Shown piece by piece: positions 26,371 through 35,063 of a DNA stretch of 36,613 nt. Within the stretch, counting starts at the first letter, position 1. Every line of letters begins with the position of its first letter. Origin of the DNA: Bacteroidales bacterium. Its GTDB lineage: Bacteria > Bacteroidota > Bacteroidia > Bacteroidales > PUMT01. Made by a program: the position numbers and the translations under genes. A model generated the notes under the pieces. It was not told the origin of the DNA and searched no databases. It worked only from the letters and a program-made list of their open reading frames with translations. Location: contig SLCF01000086.1 of NCBI GenBank assembly GCA_007125955.1, forward strand, positions 1 to 36,613, written 5' to 3'.

Positions 26371-29300
26371 TTATCTTCTGATAACTATAAATCCCTTGTA
26401 TGTATATTTGTCATCAACCTCAAGTATATAGTAATACGTATCATTCGGAAGGATATTTCCGTTACGGTTCCTTCCGTCCCAGTCGTTCTGGTAGTTAAAT
26501 GCCCGGTAAACCTCGTTTCCCTGTCTGTTGAAAACAACAAGACGGTTACTGGAAGAGTTTTCCAGCCCCTTTATCACAAAAAAGTCGTTTAACCCGCTAT
26601 TGTTGGGAGAGAAACCTGTAGGAGCATCCAGGTCGCTTACATGTATGCTTACCAGGTCGGTACTGACGGGGCATACGCCATTTATTACACTCCATTCGAA
26701 AATATTTTCACCCATCTCAAGACCGGTTACTTCAGTCAGAGGGTCGTTTTCTGAAATTATATTGCCGCTTCCCGATACAATACCCCAAATACCTGTTCCA
26801 ACCGCGGGCATCTCTGCATCCATAAATGTTCGGAAATCGAACTGCAGTGACTGATCTGGGCCTGCATTTGCCTGAGACGGTTCTTCGTAGAATGTTACAT
26901 ATATTATGTCTGATGCGGAACAGAGCCAGTTCACTTCAGTCCATACAAACTGATGGGTTCCGTATTCGGTTACAGTTCCATCAGCACCGGGATCGGAGGG
27001 ATCAGGGTTAAATTCTGCTGATGTGTAAGGTGTGCTCCATGTACCGTTGCCGAAACTGGGCAATGCATCCAGTTCAGTTGTGAGTCCGCATGCCTCTGAA
27101 TCTTCCCCGGCATTCGCATCAGGATAACCGTAAACAGTGACAGATGCAGTACCGGTAAGGTCCTCGTCCCTTGCCAGGCATCCGTAGGAGTCGGTTACAG
27201 AATAGATTGTGTATTCGAGTGTATTAGACTGGACATTAGTTTCCGGGGTAACTGCAACTTCAAATGTTTCGTCGGATATATCATTTATTTCTACAATAGT
27301 TGTTCCTTCAGTAAAACTTAGGTCCCACGGCCCGTCTCCGGAAAGACTGAATGTAAGAGTCGATTCATCGCCACTGCATATTTCGTCGAAGGTTTCGCTG
27401 ATATGTGCGGTTGAGAAAGGGAAGAAGTCTACAAAAACCGTGTTGCTGGTATCCCTGCATGCATCACCCTCACCTGATCTGACAATACGCCTGAAATAGG
27501 CCGGATTTTTTATTGCAGGAGCTTCATGGTTTATGTCACTGTTAACGGTTCCCGATGCGGTCCAGGTCTCCTCGTCAGTGCTTGATTCCCAACGGTAGCT
27601 GTAAAGAGGCTCATCGCCTCCCTGTGGCTGAGACCCGTGAAACTCTTCAGGCTGGGTGTCATAGCAAATCGTTTGAGGGTTGCCTATTATATTATTCGTT
27701 ATTGAAGGGAGAACGATTATCTCAATATGCTGAGATGTATCGGTGCACATTCCCGAATTGATAATCCTTCTGAAGAAGGTTGTTTCCGGCAGTACGCCGG
27801 GTGACAAAGATTCCGTGTCAGCAGGGTCGTCTGCATCTGTCCAGTCCGAAAGATCCGTACTCTGTTCCCAAAGGTAATTGTATGTGCCTGTGCCTCCTTC
27901 CGCCGGTGTGGCTGATTGCAGCTCGTCCGGAGCTATACCCTCACATACGGTCTGATCAGCCTCAATAATATTGTTATTAATAAGCGGGTGAACGTACACG
28001 GGCAGAACATCGGAAGTATCTGCACACATTCCTGAAGTTACGATCCGGCGGTATTGGGTTGTGTCTGTGAGTGCTCCGGGGGCATAGTCAATGCCGGTGT
28101 TGTCGCCTTCCCCCTCATACCAGTCCGATCCTCCCGATGCCTGTTCCCACTGGTATTCAAAAACACCTGTTCCGCCCTGTGCAGGTTCAGCACCGGTAAA
28201 AGGAGCAGGTGTATCACCTTCACAAATTGTTTGTTCTTCGCTTATCAGGTTTCCGAGAATTTTTGGCTGAACTGTTATTTCCATAACGTTGCTGGAATCA
28301 ATAACCTGGTCGGGGTCATTGTCTTTCACAACCCTTCTGTACAGTGTTGTTTCAGTCAGAGCCTCCGGCTGGTAATTCTTTTCAACAGCCCCGGGTATTT
28401 GCTCCCATTCTTCCTGGGCGGGGGTTTTCCTGAACCATTCGTAGTAGTAGCCGTCAACCGGATGAGGAGCGCCTCCTTTCGGCATTGTCCCCTCTATCAA
28501 TACCGGAGTTTGTTCTTCGCATATCACCTGTTCTTCCTTTATGCCGTTAAACAGGAAACCGTTCAAAGTCATTTCAACCCCTGTAAGGTTCCCGCCCGGA
28601 TTTCCGTCACTTGCTCCGTGTGACATACCGCTTGAACCTGAACCAGGTTCATAATATTTGCCCGAAACCCCGCCTCCAAGATTGAGTGTTACTTCCCCTG
28701 GCAGATTGTGGATAGAAAGGATGGTCCCTCCGCCTCCTCCTCCGCCGGGACCGGACATTAAATCGTTCTGAACATTACCGCCGTTTCCGCCTCTGGCCCG
28801 GAGAGTGAGCTGGTTTTCAAAGTTGTCAACTGCCGCTATAATTGAACCTCCGCCTCCTCCTCCTCCGGCTCCTCCGTTTTCAGCATACTCTGTAACTGAA
28901 CCGCCGTTTGAGATAATATAATGTCCGTTGCCAACAATCCTGTCTGCTATTATTATAACCATTCCTCCCCCGTTTCCTCCTGCGGAAGCCACTTCACCAT
29001 TGCCTGATGTGGAGCCTCCTCCGCCACCGGCCATAAAGAAACGGCTCCCTATATACTCCTCGGTGAAAAAGTCATCCATCCTCTCCCCCGGAACCCCTCT
29101 CATCCTTTGGTCAATTTCACATGTTTCCTGTTCAAAACCACCGAGTCCGCCCTGTCCGGAATTAGCACCACCTCCTCCTCCTGCAAAATGGCCGTTTCCT
29201 CCGCCTCCGCCACCTGAGATCCTCCCCCTGCCATGGACAAAGTCATCTCCTATGGGTATCTGATCATCGCCCGTCCAGTAATATGTAACGGCGCCTTCTC

Positions 29301-29991
29301 CTTTTCTTCCGGCCATCTGGGAGCCTTCCGGGTAATGAAATTCCAGGTAGGCTTCGGGATTTTCTGAAGAACACTCATCTATTGTGCGCAATGTCGGAGT
29401 TCCGCCTGAAAAACCCTTTCCTGTGGCATTTATATCGGCCTCAAGGGTAAGAGTGTTGGTTACTATCAGTGCTATTACACCGCCCTTGTCTCCGTCCCAT
29501 TCATCTGCTGTTAACTCTCCCGTTACAGTTGCATTTTCAAACCCCCTTACTCTCACAAGCTGTACTGTTTCAGAGGCGTTATAGGATTTCATCAGATCGC
29601 GGGTGAATATAATGCTGTTTCCGGTTATTTCACTGATGACAAGAAACTCGTAGTTTCCTGAATTGTTGAAGAATTGCTTTTTCCCCCAGTTGAGTCCTCC
29701 ATCACTTTCATCAAGAGTGATCCCTATACCTTTCATTTGTATGATCAGAACGGTATCTCCGGGAGAGAAGAGATCCGGATCGTCAACTGTTACAGAGTTG
29801 TCTGAAGTTACGTCTGTGACTTTTGCGTAACTGTTTATGCTTCCGGAGATATTCGCCTGGGAATAAGATTCACAGAACGATATGCTAAGCATTAGCAAAG
29901 TGAAAAAAATATATATTCCGGAAGATTTCAGGTACAAAATAACAATTTTTGGTTTTAAAAAACAGCCCAGTATTTTTTGAATACAAAACAT
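26371..29991 (-). CDS. Large surface protein with T9SS type B (gliding-motility C-terminal) sorting domain
   Basis: The protein has 1206 residues. The N-terminus has an unusually long lead (about 26 residues) before a hydrophobic stretch ending near SFCESYSQA. A beta-rich region to about residue 256 is followed by a glycine-rich block (258-470) with runs of up to seven Gly. Four repeats of about 90 residues come next (roughly 485-858), each with a Q-V/T-I/V-C-E opening, a Y.Y.W(E) strand and a (F/Y)RR(I/V) ending. Two further Ig/PKD-like modules follow. The C-terminal about 85 residues (FSPNNSGLNDFF to YTYKGFIVIRR) are the CHU_C/type B sorting domain that routes proteins through T9SS. It leads the five-gene cluster and is probably a surface adhesin. 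Confidence 0.92.
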   Translation of the reverse strand: MFCIQKILGCFLKPKIVILYLKSSGIYIFFTLLMLSISFCESYSQANISGSINSYAKVTDVTSDNSVTVDDPDLFSPGDTVLIIQMKGIGITLDESDGGLNWGKKQFFNNSGNYEFLVISEITGNSIIFTRDLMKSYNASETVQLVRVRGFENATVTGELTADEWDGDKGGVIALIVTNTLTLEADINATGKGFSGGTPTLRTIDECSSENPEAYLEFHYPEGSQMAGRKGEGAVTYYWTGDDQIPIGDDFVHGRGRISGGGGGGNGHFAGGGGGANSGQGGLGGFEQETCEIDQRMRGVPGERMDDFFTEEYIGSRFFMAGGGGGSTSGNGEVASAGGNGGGMVIIIADRIVGNGHYIISNGGSVTEYAENGGAGGGGGGGSIIAAVDNFENQLTLRARGGNGGNVQNDLMSGPGGGGGGGTILSIHNLPGEVTLNLGGGVSGKYYEPGSGSSGMSHGASDGNPGGNLTGVEMTLNGFLFNGIKEEQVICEEQTPVLIEGTMPKGGAPHPVDGYYYEWFRKTPAQEEWEQIPGAVEKNYQPEALTETTLYRRVVKDNDPDQVIDSSNVMEITVQPKILGNLISEEQTICEGDTPAPFTGAEPAQGGTGVFEYQWEQASGGSDWYEGEGDNTGIDYAPGALTDTTQYRRIVTSGMCADTSDVLPVYVHPLINNNIIEADQTVCEGIAPDELQSATPAEGGTGTYNYLWEQSTDLSDWTDADDPADTESLSPGVLPETTFFRRIINSGMCTDTSQHIEIIVLPSITNNIIGNPQTICYDTQPEEFHGSQPQGGDEPLYSYRWESSTDEETWTASGTVNSDINHEAPAIKNPAYFRRIVRSGEGDACRDTSNTVFVDFFPFSTAHISETFDEICSGDESTLTFSLSGDGPWDLSFTEGTTIVEINDISDETFEVAVTPETNVQSNTLEYTIYSVTDSYGCLARDEDLTGTASVTVYGYPDANAGEDSEACGLTTELDALPSFGNGTWSTPYTSAEFNPDPSDPGADGTVTEYGTHQFVWTEVNWLCSASDIIYVTFYEEPSQANAGPDQSLQFDFRTFMDAEMPAVGTGIWGIVSGSGNIISENDPLTEVTGLEMGENIFEWSVINGVCPVSTDLVSIHVSDLDAPTGFSPNNSGLNDFFVIKGLENSSSNRLVVFNRQGNEVYRAFNYQNDWDGRNRNGNILPNDTYYYILEVDDKYTYKGFIVIRR

Positions 29992-30010
29992 TCCGGGGTT
30001 ACTGCCTTTG

Positions 30011-30020
30011 CCCCCCCCCC
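30011..30020 (-). repeat. Homopolymer run of ten G (minus strand) in the promoter/leader of the surface-protein operon
   Basis: Ten consecutive C on the plus strand (G on the coding strand) lie 19 bases before the ATG of the large surface protein and two bases after the -7 box TATATTTG. A mononucleotide run this long is prone to slipped-strand change. The tract is in no reading frame with an upstream start codon, so any effect would be on transcription start or leader rather than on the protein frame. Confidence 0.9.
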
Positions 30021-30022
30021 TG

Positions 30023-30030
30023 CAAATATA
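30023..30030 (-). promoter_or_regulatory. -7 box (TATATTTG) of the surface-protein operon
   Basis: This is an exact TAnnTTTG on the minus strand, 31 bases before the ATG at 29991. The expected transcription start falls inside the adjacent run of ten G. No TTG is seen at the -33 position. Confidence 0.55.
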
Positions 30031-30128
30031 GAAACAATTTAACCGTTGATGCTGTGATGGTTAAAAGATCTTTCCGCACAACTTCAATTTATGTTACTTA
30101 CGAATAAGAGGCCAATAATGTTTCAATT

Positions 30129-30148
30129 GGTTGCAGTACCCTGTAACC
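30129..30148. repeat. Inverted repeat GGTTGCAG-TACC-CTGTAACC
   Basis: Eight-base arms with one G-T pair and a four-base loop lie directly downstream (minus strand) of a second -7-like box at 30151-30158. A transcript from that box would begin within this hairpin and give a leader of about 150 bases ahead of the surface-protein gene. It could also be a protein-binding site. Confidence 0.45.
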
Positions 30149-30150
30149 TG

Positions 30151-30158
30151 CAAATATA
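30151..30158 (-). promoter_or_regulatory. Second candidate -7 box (TATATTTG) upstream of the surface-protein operon
   Basis: This repeats the same 12 bases (TATATTTGCAGG on the minus strand) as the proximal box at 30019-30030. It lies about 160 bases before the ATG, in the 247-base gap after the histidine kinase gene. Confidence 0.4.
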
Positions 30159-30238
30159 TTAACGGCTTATGAGGAATATCTGTTTATGGGTTTTTTAAAC
30201 CCCTGCCTGTTAAACCGGGTTCTTTCCTGCAGTGAAAT

Positions 30239-33200
30239 TCACTCCTCTTTGAATACAGGCAGTCTGAAACAGAAAGTACTTCCTTTTCCGGTTTCGGTTT
30301 CAAACCAGATTTCCCCGCCTGAATTTTCAATTATATTTTTTGTTATTGCAAGCCCCAGTCCCATTCCACCCGATTTTGTGGTAAAATTGGGACGAAACAT
30401 TTTATCTTTCATTTGTTCAGGAACTCCCTGTCCGGTGTCGGTTATCTTAACTGTGACTTTATCATTATCTGTATCAGTTTCAATTTTTATTTCACCCTTT
30501 TCGTTTTTCGGGATGGATTGAATAGCGTTTTTTATCAGGTTCAGGAAAGCACGGTTAAGCTGCTTTTTGTCCATGTAAACCGGAATATTGCTGTGATCCC
30601 TGAAATCAGTTACAAACTCAATATTATCATAATTCACAAACAACTCAAGTGCATTTTTTAACTGCTTGACAATATCTGTCTTTTGAGGGCTTGCTTTAGG
30701 CATTGTGGCAAAGTTTGAGAACTCTGTTGCTATTGCAGACAGGTTTTCTATTTGTTCAATAAGCGATTTGCAAGTGCGGTCGAAAACTTCTTCCCACCTG
30801 GGAGTCTTGTCCTCCTTAGCCCTTTGCAAGTGCTGAACACTAAGTTTCATTGGAGTAAGAGGATTTTTTATTTCGTGTGCTATCTGTCTTGCCATTTCCC
30901 TCCAGGCACCTTCACGTTCTGATTTGGCGAGGAGTTCAGCGCTTGTCTCCAGTTCGGTGACCATTCTGTTATAATCCTTTACAAGGTTTCCTATCTCGTC
31001 ATCCCCCCTGTAGTTTATCTGTTCGTTGCTTTGTTCAAGTTTTATTTTCCGCAGTTTGTCCTGTAGAAGTTTGAGGGGTTTTGTTATCTGGTTTGATATA
31101 AATATTGCAATAACAATTGTTATGAGTATAAGAAGTGCATAAATGTTGACAACTGCAACCACAAGAGTGTATATTTCCTTCTGCAGGTCGCTTTGCCTTG
31201 TAAAATAGGGAAGGTTAAGGTAAGCCAGCACCTTATTGTCAACATTCGTGAATGGAACATATGCTGACAGGTAGGACAATTTGCCTATTGCTTCTTTGTG
31301 AACAAACCTTGGATTTTTTTCAATAACCATACTGGAATAAGCGTAGGGGTCCATTATTTCGCCGGTTAGCTCAAGCTCAAAAATTTCCGGACGTGAAGAA
31401 GCATAAAGTTTCCCTTCAAGGTTATACAGGTTGATATCAGTATAAAAAACATTTGAAAGGTCGATCAGCATTCCGGTAATATAATCGCTCATTTCAGGAG
31501 GAAGCTCCTTTTCCATCCCAAACTCGGTTTCAAGTTCAACCGTTACGGATTGTATTTTTTCAGTGATATTTTCATACTGTTTGTTTTCAAATTGCCTTAT
31601 ATTGTAATAGATTGTTCCTGCCCCGACAATTACCAGTGAAAGCAAAAGAATTGATATCATCGACAATTGAATGCGGCTTTTAAGGCTGAGCCTGAATTGA
31701 CTTCTCTTGAGGGGCAGGTTGTATATCAGAATTGATATGCCGAGCAGTGTAAAGAAGAATATGAAATTATATGAAAAGGAGGTAAGTATATTGATTGTTT
31801 TGGTTTCCGGCTTGCTCAGTATTATTGAGTTATCTTCATCTAACCTGTAAATCAGATGGCAGTACCCGTCACTTTCCATGAATGTGAAAGCTTTCTCTTC
31901 ATCTGTATGGTATTTTGACTCGAGTGCATATGGGAAATCGCCATGACGGGTGATCAAATTGTTTTTGTGATATTTTGCATATGAATAGTTCCTTATTGCA
32001 GGGTGGCGTGTTAGCTCCCCTTCAATGAGAAGTTCCGGGTATCCCAGATGTTCGGTTATAAGCCTCGAATCAAGCGAAACATAGACAGTTTTTTCATAGG
32101 GGTAGTGATCATACTGGAAAGATATTGAACCAAGGTAGCTTATTTGGTTGTTAAAATTGTCCAGGAAGAAGAAGTCAGATTCCGGATTGATCCTGATACC
32201 GTAATTGTAAATCATGTCTTCGAAAAATTCGTAACAATCGACCAGTTCATGAGTGCTTTCGAGATAAAGGTCGAAATCGGGAGCGCATGCCGCTACTTGC
32301 ATGTCGTATTTTCTGAAGAAACTGTTGAAATAATTAACATCAAGGTAGTCGAAAAGCTCAAACTCATCATAATCCATGCTCCCGAGCATATCCTCAAGCA
32401 ATGTATCGGATGCAAGTCTTTGTTCAACATCTTCAAGCAGAAATTCAGCTATCTGGTCACGTTCATTGGCAAGGTTTACCACCAGCACTTTACGTATGTT
32501 GTTCTCCTTTTCCCTGCTTTTATCGGTTACAAAGTAAAGTGTGAACAGTGATACAATAAAAACAATCAGCACCAGGTTGGGGTAGCTGAACCGCGATTTG
32601 TAGTACCTGATATAAAAAATGTAGCCCAGCACGGCAAGGTAGAAAAATGCTGAGAAAATGCTGAGGGTATATCCGGATGCATAATAGATCAAGACTCCGC
32701 ACGCAGAAATTATGAGTGAAATAAAAACAAAATCTCTCAGTCCTGCAAGCTTAGATGCAATGCAGACAATCCGGTCTGCAAACATCAGGAATGAAGCAAA
32801 AAGGAATGCTATTGCCAGGTATGCCAGAAAACTGTAAAGGTTGAGGTAGAAAAAATTGTGTACTTCCAGTTGTATACTTGAATTGATTATCAGTCCGGTA
32901 AAAAGATAGTGAAAGTAAAGAAATATCAATATAAGGAAAGATTTCAGCAGTATAATAACCACAAGATTCCTGAAGTAAGGCGGATTTGTGCCGCCTGTTG
33001 TGGACACAAAAAAATATTTTGAAAAAAGAAGTGAAATATAGAAAAGCAGGACAGCATTTATAAGCAGATCACCCAGCGAAGGGAAAGCAAATGATTTTGC
33101 ATAATGGTGGGGGGCAAACAGGGTAAAAGCCGAAAATATTTCAGGGAATCCGTACTTGAGCATCATCCAGCGAAGCAGGATCAAAAAGGCTACAACTATT

Positions 33201-33937
33201 GCAAACCATGTATTTATTCCTGTTTGAGAGCGGATATTCAAAATTTTGAAGCTTTTATAGATAAGCAACAGTATAAAGGCAAAAGAGATAAAATACAAAA
33301 CGGCGCAAAGTCTGGTGAATGATTTGCCTGAAACCGGAGGATCCGGAGGCATAAGTGAGAAGAGATATTCTCCCTTTCTGTTTCTAACAGGGAATCCCTT
33401 TTCTGAATCGAGTCCGAGTTTCACTTCCTGTCCGGGCCTGAAGTCGTCATTGTAAGAATTTAACAAAAACTGATTTTCAAACAGATAGTCGTTTTTTACC
33501 AGAATAAGGCCGGCAAGTGTTATGTCGGCTGACTTTTTTCTTATAGTCGCATAAACAGCGTTACCGGTAAGAAGCAAAGGCTCTTTTTGCTCTGTTATTC
33601 TTTCAAGTGATTGTTCAGGGACAACGTTGCTGTTCCAATATTTAAGCGAGTCATCTTTATAGACAAGAATAACAATTTTCTCTTTTTCAAATATTTCGAA
33701 ATAATCTCTGCCAGAATTTTCTATGAAGTGAAACAATCCTGATTTATTTATTTCATGAGATATTTCCTCTAACAGGGTTTCGGTTTTCTTCTCTTTTCTG
33801 TGGAGTGTTTCTGTAAAATTATCTTTGTTAACAGGACTGAACTCGAGATAATCGAGTTTTGCCTCGATCAGCAAGGCGGTTATCATGGCAAGAGCTGACG
33901 CTGCAAGCGGCCAGTATTTATATATTATTGAACTCAT
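30239..33937 (-). CDS. Large NtrY-like sensor histidine kinase
   Basis: The protein has 1232 residues. A membrane helix near 10-24, an extracytoplasmic domain (about 25-205), a bundle of roughly eight helices (about 207-470), a second extracytoplasmic domain (about 475-710), two further helices (about 720-740 and 757-778), a third sensory domain (about 780-920) and a last helix (925-948) lead to a HAMP linker (949-1000). The kinase core has the H-box His1021 in ARQIAHEIKNPLTPMKLSV, N-box Asn1137, G1 DTGQGVP (1167-1173) and G2 GMGLGLAI. The H-box wording is NtrY-like. No response-regulator gene is adjacent. It starts 60 bases after rlmH and is probably co-transcribed with it. Confidence 0.92.
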   Translation of the reverse strand: MSSIIYKYWPLAASALAMITALLIEAKLDYLEFSPVNKDNFTETLHRKEKKTETLLEEISHEINKSGLFHFIENSGRDYFEIFEKEKIVILVYKDDSLKYWNSNVVPEQSLERITEQKEPLLLTGNAVYATIRKKSADITLAGLILVKNDYLFENQFLLNSYNDDFRPGQEVKLGLDSEKGFPVRNRKGEYLFSLMPPDPPVSGKSFTRLCAVLYFISFAFILLLIYKSFKILNIRSQTGINTWFAIVVAFLILLRWMMLKYGFPEIFSAFTLFAPHHYAKSFAFPSLGDLLINAVLLFYISLLFSKYFFVSTTGGTNPPYFRNLVVIILLKSFLILIFLYFHYLFTGLIINSSIQLEVHNFFYLNLYSFLAYLAIAFLFASFLMFADRIVCIASKLAGLRDFVFISLIISACGVLIYYASGYTLSIFSAFFYLAVLGYIFYIRYYKSRFSYPNLVLIVFIVSLFTLYFVTDKSREKENNIRKVLVVNLANERDQIAEFLLEDVEQRLASDTLLEDMLGSMDYDEFELFDYLDVNYFNSFFRKYDMQVAACAPDFDLYLESTHELVDCYEFFEDMIYNYGIRINPESDFFFLDNFNNQISYLGSISFQYDHYPYEKTVYVSLDSRLITEHLGYPELLIEGELTRHPAIRNYSYAKYHKNNLITRHGDFPYALESKYHTDEEKAFTFMESDGYCHLIYRLDEDNSIILSKPETKTINILTSFSYNFIFFFTLLGISILIYNLPLKRSQFRLSLKSRIQLSMISILLLSLVIVGAGTIYYNIRQFENKQYENITEKIQSVTVELETEFGMEKELPPEMSDYITGMLIDLSNVFYTDINLYNLEGKLYASSRPEIFELELTGEIMDPYAYSSMVIEKNPRFVHKEAIGKLSYLSAYVPFTNVDNKVLAYLNLPYFTRQSDLQKEIYTLVVAVVNIYALLILITIVIAIFISNQITKPLKLLQDKLRKIKLEQSNEQINYRGDDEIGNLVKDYNRMVTELETSAELLAKSEREGAWREMARQIAHEIKNPLTPMKLSVQHLQRAKEDKTPRWEEVFDRTCKSLIEQIENLSAIATEFSNFATMPKASPQKTDIVKQLKNALELFVNYDNIEFVTDFRDHSNIPVYMDKKQLNRAFLNLIKNAIQSIPKNEKGEIKIETDTDNDKVTVKITDTGQGVPEQMKDKMFRPNFTTKSGGMGLGLAITKNIIENSGGEIWFETETGKGSTFCFRLPVFKEE

Positions 33938-33997
33938 CTTTTCCGGTCATTAATTTGTTTGCCAAGTAACTGAATAACGCTGACTGTTTTTGTTTCA

Positions 33998-34471
33998 TTA
34001 TTCATGATGGTACGGTTCTCCCTTCATTATGGTAAAAGCTCTGTAAAGTTGTTCAAGGAATATAATCCTTACTATCTGATGTGAAAAGGTCATTTTTGAA
34101 AGAGAAAGGGTTAACTGTGCCCTTTGGCGAACTTTACCATGAAACCCGTATGCTCCGCCAATAATGAAAACCATGTTTTTTACACCTTCGTTCATCTTTT
34201 TACTTATAAACTCAGAAAATTGCACTGAACTGAGTTGTTTTCCCTTTTCATCAAGTAATATTACAAAATCATTTTCATTGATCTCCCGCAGAGCCAGGTC
34301 ACCCTCTTTTTCTTTAACCGATTCAACCGGCATTTTCCCTGTTTTTTTAAGTCCGGGCAGGGTTTTTAACTGAAAAGAAATATATCTTGATATTCTTCCG
34401 GCATACAATTCTTCTCCGTCTTTTACGAATATTTTGTCGGTTTTCCCGGTTAACAAAAGTTTAATAGCCAT
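33998..34471 (-). CDS. rlmH: 23S rRNA (pseudouridine1915-N3)-methyltransferase RlmH
   Basis: The ATG at 34471 gives MAIKLLLTGKTDKIFVKDG and 157 residues, the normal RlmH length. The frame stays open a further 360 bases upstream, but that part is not family-like and runs over the start of the divergent DUF4783 gene, so I reject it. The SPOUT knot is clear: FVILLDEKGKQLSS, then FIIGGAYGFHG, and SLSKMTFSHQIVRIIFLEQLYRAFTI close to the C-terminus, which ends GEPYHHE. RlmH methylates pseudouridine 1915 in helix 69 of 23S rRNA using S-adenosylmethionine. The linkage to DUF4783-nadC is common in Bacteroidota. Confidence 0.96.
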   Translation of the reverse strand: MAIKLLLTGKTDKIFVKDGEELYAGRISRYISFQLKTLPGLKKTGKMPVESVKEKEGDLALREINENDFVILLDEKGKQLSSVQFSEFISKKMNEGVKNMVFIIGGAYGFHGKVRQRAQLTLSLSKMTFSHQIVRIIFLEQLYRAFTIMKGEPYHHE

Positions 34472-34655
34472 CTGGTTTTTAAATAATTTTTTCAGGGGTT
34501 CAAATATTCTTAACGCGACTGGTTGTTGGCTTGATTTTTGTGGTATTTTTAGGATGTATAAATTTCTTTCAAAACGGATTTTGCAGGGTCTGTTTGGTTT
34601 ATTTAATTGTTTTTGACCTTCATTAAATTTATTCAATTTTAAAACCTTAAATGTA

Positions 34656-35063
34656 ATGGAAACAAGATTTATTTCAACATTTTTGATTATTTCATTATTG
34701 TTTTTGACCCCGGTTTTTTCCTCAAATCCTACAGGCATTCCCGAAGGGATATCAAAATCCATAAATGAAGGTGACTGCAAGGAGCTGGCCAGGTTTTTCA
34801 ACAACAATATCGAACTTATGATATTGGACAACGAAGATGTTTACAGCAAATCTCAGGCCGAACTTATAATGAAAGATTTTTTCAGCAAATATCCTCCGGC
34901 CGAATTTGTTATTGTCCATGAGGGCGGCAGGGAAGCTTCCAGATATGCTATTGGCAGACTTGTTACTGAAAAGACTGTGTTCCGTTTATATTTTTTGTTA
35001 CAGAAACTGGAAGATAACTTCTTTATTCACCAGATGAGAATTGAGCCTGATGATAAGGAATGA
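34656..35063 (+). CDS. DUF4783 family exported protein
   Basis: This is a 135-residue protein with a signal peptide (METRFISTFLIISLLFLTPVFSS, 1-23) and a small alpha/beta domain of the NTF2-like kind (ISKSINEGDCKELARFF, YSKSQAELIMKDFF, FIHQMRIE). The function is not known; DUF4783 proteins regularly lie beside nadC in Bacteroidota. The stop codon lies 14 bases inside the following nadC gene, so translation is probably coupled. The divergent gap to rlmH is 184 bases and very AT-rich; no convincing promoter box was found in it. Confidence 0.85.
   Translation: METRFISTFLIISLLFLTPVFSSNPTGIPEGISKSINEGDCKELARFFNNNIELMILDNEDVYSKSQAELIMKDFFSKYPPAEFVIVHEGGREASRYAIGRLVTEKTVFRLYFLLQKLEDNFFIHQMRIEPDDKE

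Noticed and set aside
28054-28623. 189-residue open frame on the plus strand inside the surface-protein gene
   Set aside because: It is antisense to the strongly supported 1206-residue gene, with composition that mirrors its repeats and no recognisable domain or promoter.
28680-29230. CCTCCGCC-type repeats on the plus strand as possible CRISPR or minisatellite
   Set aside because: They are explained by glycine codons of the surface protein's Gly-rich block; there are no regular spacers.
30188-30202. Hairpin GGGTTT-TTT-AAACCC after the histidine kinase stop
   Set aside because: Short stem with a three-base loop and no T-run on the minus strand, so not convincing as a terminator.
34472-34831. 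Upstream open extension of the rlmH frame (120 more residues)
   Set aside because: RlmH is normally about 157 residues and starts like the ATG at 34471; the extension overlaps the start of the divergent DUF4783 gene and has no family-like sequence.
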